Origin: VFMC01 sp039796935
GTDB taxonomy: Bacteria > Actinomycetota > Acidimicrobiia > Acidimicrobiales > Ilumatobacteraceae
NCBI GenBank assembly: GCA_039796935.1
Contig: JBDKIV010000233.1
Coordinates: 1 to 6,534 of the forward strand
Direction of reading: 5' to 3'
Length of the DNA: 6,534 nucleotides
The notes under the pieces are model-generated. The model saw only the letters and a program-made list of their open reading frames with translations. It was not told where the DNA came from and ran no database searches. A program made the translations under genes and the position numbers. Below, in pieces: positions 1 to 5,127 of the stretch; positions within the stretch are counted from its first letter, which is position 1, and each line of letters starts with the position of its first letter.

Positions 1-628
1 CGATGAGCACCGAGGCATGGTCGGCGACGATGGTGAAGACCTTCCGCCCGAGCGACTCGAGCACCACGTCGGGCGGCGAGTAGCGGTGCGTGAACACGCG
101 ACCGACCGGCGGCTCGAACACACCGAACACGAGCAGCGACACGTCGACACCGCGGGCGACGGCACGCTCGAGCGACGCACGGACGGCCTCTGCCTGCTCG
201 GGCCAGAGCGACGCGAACAGCGTGCCCTGCGCAGCCTCGATCACGTCGGTCGCCCGCTCGATCACCCCCTGGGTCCCCTGTACATGGGTGACGACGCGGG
301 TCTCGGCAGGTCGGGCGATGGCCGGCAGGATCGCTGCCAGGCCGTCGATGGTGCCGCTCACCTCGCGTCGCAGACGCCCGATCAGTGCTTCGGCGGGCAG
401 CGCGACGTAGCCGACCGTGCCGGTCTCGGCGTTCACCTCGAACGCTGCGCCGCGGGCGACGAGTTTCGAGAGGGTCTCGTAGACCGTGCTGCGCGGCACC
501 CCCGACGACTTCGCGACCTCGTAGCCGTTCATGACGGTGCCGTGCGACAGCAGCGAGAGGTATGCCTTGGCCTCGTAACCCGACATTCCCGCGGCCTGCA
601 GAAGCCCGACTGCCGACTCACGATCCAT
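1..628 (-). CDS. TrmB-family HTH transcriptional regulator (3' part beyond window)
   Basis: Likely a DNA-binding regulator of the TrmB family, cytoplasmic, probably controlling the divergent transporter operon. Read on the minus strand from the ATG at 628-626, 209 codons are open before the window edge, so the C-terminus is missing. Residues about 17-65 form the N-terminal winged helix: GYEAKAYLSLL, then the recognition segment GVPRSTVYETLSKL, which closely follows the usual TrmB pattern (sxYEArayLaLl, then vPrstvYevLerL). Residues about 80-105 look like a helical linker. Residues from about 110 on (RVVTHVQGTQGVIERATDVI, then TLFASLWPEQ and VSLLVFG) resemble the PLD-fold effector domain of TrmB proteins, which in known members binds sugars or other small molecules. 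The ATG at 628 is preferred because it leaves the normal short helix before the HTH; its ribosome binding site is weak, and an in-frame GTG two codons upstream or the ATG at codon 15 are alternatives. Family assignment is firm; ligand and target are inferred. Confidence 0.88.
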   Translation of the reverse strand, partial: MDRESAVGLLQAAGMSGYEAKAYLSLLSHGTVMNGYEVAKSSGVPRSTVYETLSKLVARGAAFEVNAETGTVGYVALPAEALIGRLRREVSGTIDGLAAILPAIARPAETRVVTHVQGTQGVIERATDVIEAAQGTLFASLWPEQAEAVRASLERAVARGVDVSLLVFGVFEPPVGRVFTHRYSPPDVVLESLGRKVFTIVADHASVLI

Positions 629-740
629 GAGCACGAGACGGTACCCGATGGCCCCGTGGCCGACCCGACCCGGACTCCTCGCCCACCTGCGTCGTCAGCC
701 GCCTAGCGACGCACCGACGCACGCGGCTACTCTGACGCCC

Positions 741-760
741 CGGCAGTCAGACGTCTGCCG
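741..760. promoter_or_regulatory. Candidate operator palindrome
   Basis: CGGCAG at 741-746 is matched by its reverse complement CTGCCG at 755-760, and inside lies a perfect 10-bp palindrome, CAGACGTCTG at 748-757. The site is 20 to 39 bases before the operon start codon and just downstream of the possible -10 at 728-733, where a bound protein could block initiation. The divergent TrmB-like regulator is the obvious candidate to bind it, but that is inference from position. A short transcript hairpin is the alternative reading. Confidence 0.35.
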
Positions 761-766
761 ATTCCT

Positions 767-775
767 GAGGGGGAG
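767..775 (+). promoter_or_regulatory. Ribosome binding site of the receptor gene
   Basis: GAGGGGGAG ends four bases before the ATG at 780 and is a strong Shine-Dalgarno match. It decides the start: the same frame is open back to an ATG at 627, but that longer version would overlap the divergent regulator and put 51 unrelated residues before a clear lipoprotein signal peptide. Confidence 0.8.
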
Positions 776-779
776 TTCC

Positions 780-2039
780 ATGACACAACACCATCGAGGA
801 CGCGCCCGGCTCCTCGCCGCCGGCCTGGTCGCCGCCGGTCTCTTCGTCGCCGCGTGCGGCGGTGACGACGCCAGCCCCGACACCACAGCCGCCGCCGACA
901 CCACCGCAGCACCCGACACCGCCGCACCGGTCGACACCGAGGCGCCGGTCGACACCGAGGCACCGGTCGACACCGAGGCCCCGAGCGAAGGTCTCGCGTC
1001 GGCCGATGCGCTGGCCCGGGTCGAGTCGTTCCGTCAGCCCGTCGCCGACCTCCCGCTGAGCGAGTCGGTGGCGATCGAGGCCGGCAAGAAGGTCTTCTAC
1101 GTGCAGTGCGGCGTCGCCGTCTGCCAAGAGATCGCCACCGGCATCGAAGCCGCCGCTGCGGCGGCCGGCTGGACCTACGAGACCGCGTCGCACCAGGACA
1201 CGCCCGACACCGTGGCATCGGCGTTCGATGCCGCCATCGCAGCGCAGCCCGACGTGATCCTCACCAGCGGCAACCCCCGTGAATGGTTCGCCGCACAGCT
1301 CGCCACCCTCGAAGAGACGGGCATCCCGGTCATCGCATGGTCGCTGCCCGAAGGGTACGAGCCCGGTGAGGGCATCAGCGCCAACCTGCTGACCCAGGAC
1401 GACTACTACTTCTACGGCGTGCTGATGGCCGACTACGCGGCCGCCACCACGACGACCGGCAACATCCACTTCGTCGGCCTGCCGACGTTCCCCGTGCTGT
1501 CGATCGTCCAGGAAGGCTTCGAAGCCGAGATCGCGACCGCATGCCCCGACTGCACCGTCGAGGTCAGCGAGGTCGCCGTCACCGACATCGGGACGAACCT
1601 CCCCGGCCAGATCGTGTCGGCCCTCCAGGCCAACCCCGAGCTCGACACCATCGTCTACGCCTTCGGCGGCATGCTCTTCGGTGTTCCGGATGCGCTCGAC
1701 TCGGCCGGTCTGATCGATCAGGCCAAGGCCGTGTCGCAGGCCGGAGGCACGCTCAACTTCGGCTTCATCGCCGAGGGTCGTCACCAGGTCGCCGAAGTCG
1801 GGATCGCCTCCGAGCTGCTCGGCTGGCGGGCCATCGACGCCGCCGCCCGCGTGCTCGCCGGTGGCACCCCCGGCCGCGCCGAGACCCCGAGCAACGCCGT
1901 CATCGACGGTCGTCCCGACATCTTGTCGGGTGGTCTGCCGCTGCAGATCCTCGAAGCCGACAGCATCGCGGACCCGTCCGCGCTGTGGCCCGGCGTCGAC
2001 GGCTTCCAGGACAAGTTCACGGCCCTGTGGGGTCTGTGA
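780..2039 (+). CDS. ABC transporter substrate-binding lipoprotein (sugar/CUT2-type, periplasmic binding protein-like)
   Basis: Extracytoplasmic receptor that captures the transported compound and delivers it to the permease encoded two genes downstream. The 419-residue product starts with a basic n-region (RGRAR), a hydrophobic core (LLAAGLVAAGLF) and a lipobox VAAC with the modified Cys at 26, so it should be lipid-anchored. Residues 27-70 are a disordered Asp/Thr/Ala/Pro linker with three copies of APVDTE. The binding domain begins near 103 (KKVFYVQCG) and shows the two-lobe pattern of Peripla_BP_4 proteins: QPDVILTSG near 156-164, GIPVIAW at 181-187, GNIHFVG at 227-233 and NPELDTIVYAFGG at 285-297. 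Four cysteines fall in two pairs, C110/C115 and C255/C258, possible disulfides outside the membrane. Its place ahead of RbsA- and RbsC-like genes supports the family call. The ligand is unknown: ribose-type sugar, nucleoside or a small heterocycle are all possible. Confidence 0.88.
   Translation: MTQHHRGRARLLAAGLVAAGLFVAACGGDDASPDTTAAADTTAAPDTAAPVDTEAPVDTEAPVDTEAPSEGLASADALARVESFRQPVADLPLSESVAIEAGKKVFYVQCGVAVCQEIATGIEAAAAAAGWTYETASHQDTPDTVASAFDAAIAAQPDVILTSGNPREWFAAQLATLEETGIPVIAWSLPEGYEPGEGISANLLTQDDYYFYGVLMADYAAATTTTGNIHFVGLPTFPVLSIVQEGFEAEIATACPDCTVEVSEVAVTDIGTNLPGQIVSALQANPELDTIVYAFGGMLFGVPDALDSAGLIDQAKAVSQAGGTLNFGFIAEGRHQVAEVGIASELLGWRAIDAAARVLAGGTPGRAETPSNAVIDGRPDILSGGLPLQILEADSIADPSALWPGVDGFQDKFTALWGL
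924..977 (+). repeat. Three tandem 18-bp repeats in the lipoprotein linker
   Basis: Three consecutive 18-base units (924-941, 942-959, 960-977) of the form GCACCGGTCGACACCGAG, the middle one differing by a single A-to-G change. Each encodes APVDTE, lengthening the flexible stalk between the lipid anchor and the binding domain. The preceding bases carry shorter, more diverged Thr/Ala/Asp codon repeats. Confidence 0.9.
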
Positions 2040-2067
2040 CCGTCGTGTTCGTCCTGTGAGGCGGATC

Positions 2068-2088
2068 TCGGATCCATCATGGATCTGA
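2068..2088 (+). promoter_or_regulatory. Small hairpin covering the ATPase start codon
   Basis: Bases 2068-2076 pair with 2080-2088 (nine pairs including one G-U) around the three-base loop TCA. As DNA the core is a palindrome, GATCCAT-C-ATGGATC at 2071-2085. In the transcript the ATG at 2079-2081 would lie at the top of the stem, which could lower initiation of the ATPase gene compared with the receptor gene. Whether it folds in vivo is not known. Confidence 0.45.
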
Positions 2089-3821
2089 CGTATGAACAGC
2101 GGGGTGGGGTCGGTGTCGCCACCGACCCCACCCCTGTTCTGCACATCGAGTCGTTGTCGAAGACCTACCCCGGTCAGGTGGCGCTCGACTCGGCGCACCT
2201 CGAGGTGCGCCCCGGCGAAGTCCACGCGCTCGTCGGCCAGAACGGGTCGGGCAAGTCGACCCTCATCAAACTCCTCGGCGGATACGTGCAGGCCGACCAC
2301 GGCTCGTCGGTCCGATTCGCCGGCCAACCCGTCGACCTGTGGCACCTCCACCACGAGCAGCGTCGGCGCATACGCATCGTCCACCAGGACCTCGGGCTCG
2401 TCCCGACGCTGTCCGCCGTGGAGAATCTCGGCCTCGGGCGCGGGTACATCACCGGCCCTGGAGGCAACATCCGCTGGCGGGCCGAAGCGGCACGCGCACA
2501 GGAACTGCTGTTGCGCTTCGGTCTCGCACCCGACGTCCGCCAGCCCGTCGGGTCGCTCTCTGCCGCCGAACAGGCTGCGATCGCCATCGTCCGCTCACTC
2601 CAGGACTGGGACGAGCAGGCACCCGGTCTCCTCGTGCTCGACGAACCGACCGCATCGCTCAACCGACGCGAGGTCGACGCCCTGTTCCGCGAGGTCCGGC
2701 GGGTCGCCGGCACCGGTGCGGGCGTGCTGTTCGTCAGCCACATGCTCGACGAAGTGCTCGACCTGGCCGACCGCGTCACCGTGCTGCGCGACGGCAAGGT
2801 GGTCGCCGCCGGCGTACCGACGTCCGACCTCGATCAACGCGCCTTGGTCGACCTGATCGTCGGCCGCCCGATGAGCGACCTCTACCCGGCGCCGCTCGCC
2901 CACCCGTCGGGCACCCCCGTGCTCGAGGTCGAGATGGTGTTCGGCATCACGCTGCGCGGCGTGAGCTTCAAGATCCACCGCGGCGAGGTGATCGGCATCG
3001 CCGGCCTCGTCGGGTCCGGTCGCGAGGAGATCGCCAACGCCATCGCCGGGATGACCCCGCGCTTCGCCGGCAAGGTGCTCGTCGACAAGAAGAAGGTCTT
3101 CGCAACGCCCCGCGACTCGCTGCGAGCCGGCGTCGCGCTCGTGCCGGCCGACCGAAAGGGCATCGGCCTCGACCTCGAAGAGCGCCTCGCCGAACATGTG
3201 GCACTCCCCCGTATGGGCGGCTACCAGCGGCGGACCAGGCTGCAGCGGGCTGCGCTGCGCGCCGATGTCGCCGAGTGGATCGGCAAGCTCGAGGTGCAGC
3301 CGCCCTTGCTCGACCGACGACTCGGCAAGTTCTCGGGCGGTAACCAGCAGAAGGCGGTGCTGGCCCGCTGGCTCCGCACCGAGCCGAAGGTCCTGCTGCT
3401 CGACGAGCCCACCCAGGGTGTCGACGTCGGGGCGAAGGCATCGATCTACCGGCACATCACCGAGGCCGCCCGCGACGGGATGGCCGTGATGATCGCCTCG
3501 TCCGACGCAGAAGAACTCGTGCACCTGTGCGACCGTGTGCTCGTGCTTCGCGCCGGCATGGTGAGTGCAGAACTCGCAGGGCCCAATCTCACCGAGGAAC
3601 GTCTGGTCGCCGAGACGCTCGGCGCCACGTCCGACCGCAAGAACATGAAGGTGGCCCGCGAGCCGGTCCTCGTCACCGTCATCCGTGACGATGACGAGGC
3701 GCCTGAGCCCGTCGCCCAGACGGCACCCGTTCCGACCGCCGCCCCTGCACCCCCGGTGACGGGGGGCCGCCTGAGCGCCATGGTCCGCCGAGCGCTGGAC
3801 AAACTCCGAAAGAAGAACTGA
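2079..3821 (+). CDS. Sugar-type ABC transporter ATP-binding protein, RbsA-like, two fused nucleotide-binding domains
   Basis: Cytoplasmic ATPase that drives import through the neighbouring permease. The 580 residues hold two ABC domains in tandem, the arrangement of RbsA/MglA/XylG proteins (about 500 aa). Domain 1: Walker A GQNGSGKST at 53-61, Q-loop Q103, signature LSAAEQ at 160-165, Walker B LLVLDEP at 184-190, H221. Domain 2: Walker A-like GLVGSGRE at 309-316 lacking the GK[ST] lysine (normal for this family), PADRKGIGL at 356-364, signature FSGGNQQ at 418-424, Walker B LLLDEP at 439-444, and Ser475 in place of the switch histidine. The first signature has also lost its usual glycine. About 60 extra C-terminal residues are acidic and Pro/Ala-rich and end in a basic helix-like segment (MVRRALDKLRKKN). 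The only plausible ATG is 2079; it lies in a hairpin and adds about 19 non-conserved residues before the first strand (VLHIESLSKTYPG), so the true start is uncertain. It follows the receptor gene by 39 bases and precedes the permease by 3. Confidence 0.93.
   Translation: MDLTYEQRGGVGVATDPTPVLHIESLSKTYPGQVALDSAHLEVRPGEVHALVGQNGSGKSTLIKLLGGYVQADHGSSVRFAGQPVDLWHLHHEQRRRIRIVHQDLGLVPTLSAVENLGLGRGYITGPGGNIRWRAEAARAQELLLRFGLAPDVRQPVGSLSAAEQAAIAIVRSLQDWDEQAPGLLVLDEPTASLNRREVDALFREVRRVAGTGAGVLFVSHMLDEVLDLADRVTVLRDGKVVAAGVPTSDLDQRALVDLIVGRPMSDLYPAPLAHPSGTPVLEVEMVFGITLRGVSFKIHRGEVIGIAGLVGSGREEIANAIAGMTPRFAGKVLVDKKKVFATPRDSLRAGVALVPADRKGIGLDLEERLAEHVALPRMGGYQRRTRLQRAALRADVAEWIGKLEVQPPLLDRRLGKFSGGNQQKAVLARWLRTEPKVLLLDEPTQGVDVGAKASIYRHITEAARDGMAVMIASSDAEELVHLCDRVLVLRAGMVSAELAGPNLTEERLVAETLGATSDRKNMKVAREPVLVTVIRDDDEAPEPVAQTAPVPTAAPAPPVTGGRLSAMVRRALDKLRKKN
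2094..2139 (+). terminator. Strong GC-rich stem-loop between receptor and ATPase genes
   Basis: GGGGTGGGGTCGGTG at 2101-2115 pairs perfectly with its complement at 2120-2134 around the loop TCGC. After a two-base bulge (2099-2100) the stem extends five more pairs, GAACA 2094-2098 with TGTTC 2135-2139. No T-run follows, so it is not a classic intrinsic terminator; it may be a partial terminator or a block to 3' decay that raises receptor mRNA over the downstream genes, an arrangement common in binding-protein-dependent transporter operons. It overlaps codons 6-21 of the ATPase frame as called from 2079. The structure is seen directly; the function is inferred. Confidence 0.6.
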
Positions 3822-3824
3822 CCC

Positions 3825-5069
3825 ATGCAGATCGACGAGCGCACCGGCGAGGTGGTGCGGCGCCCAACGCTGAAGAAGAACAAGATCACGCGGCGCCACC
3901 GTGTCGTCAACGAGCGCGTCGAGCGGACCAAGACGATCGACAGCCGCTTCGACACCCGACGCTCACCGTTCAAGTGGAAGAAACTGCACCCCCGAAACAT
4001 CGGTGTCGTCTATCTCTACGCGCTGATCTGGGTCGTGTTCACGCTCTGGATCCCCGACACGTGGACCATGTGGCTCACCCACCGCTCGGTGCTCAACCAG
4101 AACGCGATCCTCATGGTCGTGGCACTCGGTCTCCTCGTTCCGCTCTCGGCCGGGGTGTTCGACCTGTCGATCGGCGCGACCATCTCGGCGGCCGCCGTAA
4201 CCGTGTCGTGGGGCATGGTCGAGGCCGGGTGGTCGGTGCCGTTCGCGATCGCCGTGTCGCTCGTGCTCGGCCTGGTCGTCGGCTTCGTCAACGGCTGGAT
4301 GGTCGTCAAGATCAAGATCGACTCGTTCATCGCCACGCTCGCGATGAGTTCGATCCTCGGGGCCTACTCGGTGTGGCGTTCCAACAACCGTTCGCTCCTC
4401 GGGTTCCCCGACAGCTTCAAGAACCTCGCCAGCGAGTTCGCCTGGGGTGTCAACCGGACCGTGGTGCTCGCCCTCGTGGTCGCCATCGGCTTCTGGTACG
4501 TCCTCGAACACACGGCGCTCGGGCGGTACCTGTTCGCCACCGGAGGAGCCCGAGAAGCGGCCCGTCTGGCGGGCGTGCAGACCGACCGCTACCTGTGGGG
4601 ATCGCTCATGACGTCGGGGCTGTTCTCGGCGCTCGCCGGCGTGATGCTCGCCGCCCAGTTCGGCTCGACCCAGGCCCAGTCGGGTGTTCCATACCTGCTC
4701 CCTGCGTTCGCCGCCGCCTTCCTCGGTTCGACGCAGTTCAAGCGACGCTTCAACGTCTGGGGCACCGTGCTCGCCGTCGTGGTGCTGCAGTCCGGCGTGA
4801 AGGGTCTGCAGTTGGCCGGCGTGGGCACCACCTGGATCGAGAGCCTGTTCTTCGGCATCGCGCTCGCCGTCGCCGTCGGATTCTCGACGTTCCGCAAGCG
4901 CGTCCACGGCGGCCAGCGGCGATGGTGGCGCCGCGAGGAGAGCGGCCCCGAGTACCTGCTCGGACGAATCATGCGCTGGGGCGTGCCGCGGACAGAACAG
5001 TCGAAGAAGAATGCCGAGCAGTGGTGGTTCGACCCCGAAGACAGCGAAGGACATCACCTGAAGCCATGA
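3825..5069 (+). CDS. Sugar-type ABC transporter permease, RbsC-like (BPD_transp_2)
   Basis: Inner-membrane channel subunit for the importer. Of 414 residues, about 58-356 form a hydrophobic core with roughly eight to ten membrane segments and the RbsC-family landmarks in order: LGLLVPLSAGVFDLSIGA at 101-118, GFVNGWMVVKIKIDSFIATL at 153-172, ALGRYLFATGGAREAARLAGV at 231-251 (the cytoplasmic loop that contacts the ATPase), LLPAFAAAFLGST at 291-303, then GTVLAVVVLQSGVKG at 313-327. The family is usually about 320-350 residues; this one carries a strongly basic N-terminal tail of some 55 residues (RRPTLKKNKITRRHR) and a 58-residue charged C-terminal tail (QRRWWRREE, QWWFDPEDSEGHH), both probably cytoplasmic. 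The ATG three bases after the ATPase stop, with AAGAAG upstream, indicates translational coupling. Family is confident; transported compound unknown. Confidence 0.92.
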   Translation: MQIDERTGEVVRRPTLKKNKITRRHRVVNERVERTKTIDSRFDTRRSPFKWKKLHPRNIGVVYLYALIWVVFTLWIPDTWTMWLTHRSVLNQNAILMVVALGLLVPLSAGVFDLSIGATISAAAVTVSWGMVEAGWSVPFAIAVSLVLGLVVGFVNGWMVVKIKIDSFIATLAMSSILGAYSVWRSNNRSLLGFPDSFKNLASEFAWGVNRTVVLALVVAIGFWYVLEHTALGRYLFATGGAREAARLAGVQTDRYLWGSLMTSGLFSALAGVMLAAQFGSTQAQSGVPYLLPAFAAAFLGSTQFKRRFNVWGTVLAVVVLQSGVKGLQLAGVGTTWIESLFFGIALAVAVGFSTFRKRVHGGQRRWWRREESGPEYLLGRIMRWGVPRTEQSKKNAEQWWFDPEDSEGHHLKP

Positions 5070-5080
5070 GATCCGACGCC

Positions 5081-5116
5081 ACGCACACGCACACGAACAC
5101 GAACACGCACACGATC
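5081..5116 (+). repeat. Six tandem hexamers before the hydroxylase gene
   Basis: Units ACGCAC, ACGCAC, ACGAAC, ACGAAC, ACGCAC, ACGATC run without interruption between the permease stop and the ribosome binding site of the next gene. The array is A/C-rich with a single T, so its transcript would be mostly unstructured and could keep the following start accessible. Such short arrays may vary in copy number by replication slippage, which here would change spacing in steps of two codons of the overlapping small frame. Confidence 0.85.
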
Positions 5117-5122
5117 AGGGAG
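5117..5122 (+). promoter_or_regulatory. Ribosome binding site of the hydroxylase gene
   Basis: AGGGAG lies five bases before the ATG at 5128 and supports that start, which also gives the family-typical N-terminus VGARVLRKEDPRLLSG. Confidence 0.75.
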
Positions 5123-5127
5123 ACACG

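Larger units (their letters stand above)
629..779. promoter_or_regulatory. Divergent intergenic control region
   Basis: This 151-base gap separates the start of the minus-strand TrmB-like regulator from the start of the transporter operon, so it must hold the operon promoter and probably the regulator's own. Seen directly: a tandem octamer CGACGCAC at 707-714 and 715-722, a possible -10 element TACTCT at 728-733 for the plus strand, and an inverted repeat at 741-760. No good -35 element is obvious, and no convincing promoter for the regulator was found. The promoter call rests mainly on position; the individual boxes are weak. Confidence 0.5.

Noticed and set aside
17..706. Plus-strand open frame opposite the TrmB-like gene
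   Set aside because: Antisense shadow: the Arg/Asp/His-rich product has no recognisable domain, while the minus-strand frame gives a clear HTH protein.
627..779. Longer start for the receptor gene at ATG 627
   Set aside because: It would overlap the divergent regulator and place 51 unrelated residues before the lipoprotein signal peptide, while the ATG at 780 has a strong ribosome binding site.
780..2039. Receptor as a BMP/PnrA-family nucleoside-binding lipoprotein
   Set aside because: The visible motifs fit the Peripla_BP_4 sugar-type pattern better. Ligand class still remains open.
2094..2139. Classic rho-independent terminator ending the operon after the receptor gene
   Set aside because: No T-run follows the stem and the next gene starts at or within it, so full termination is unlikely; kept only as a partial terminator or stabilising hairpin.
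747..2384. Long minus-strand open frame opposite the receptor gene
   Set aside because: High-GC antisense shadow with low-complexity Gly/Val/Asp/Arg content and no family motif; the plus strand encodes a recognisable receptor.
2595..5057. Long minus-strand open frames opposite the ATPase and permease
   Set aside because: Both are mirror frames of well-conserved ABC genes, rich in His, Arg, Asp and Gly without motifs.
5081..5116. CRISPR-like repeat array
   Set aside because: Units are six bases with no spacers, so this is a microsatellite and not a CRISPR.
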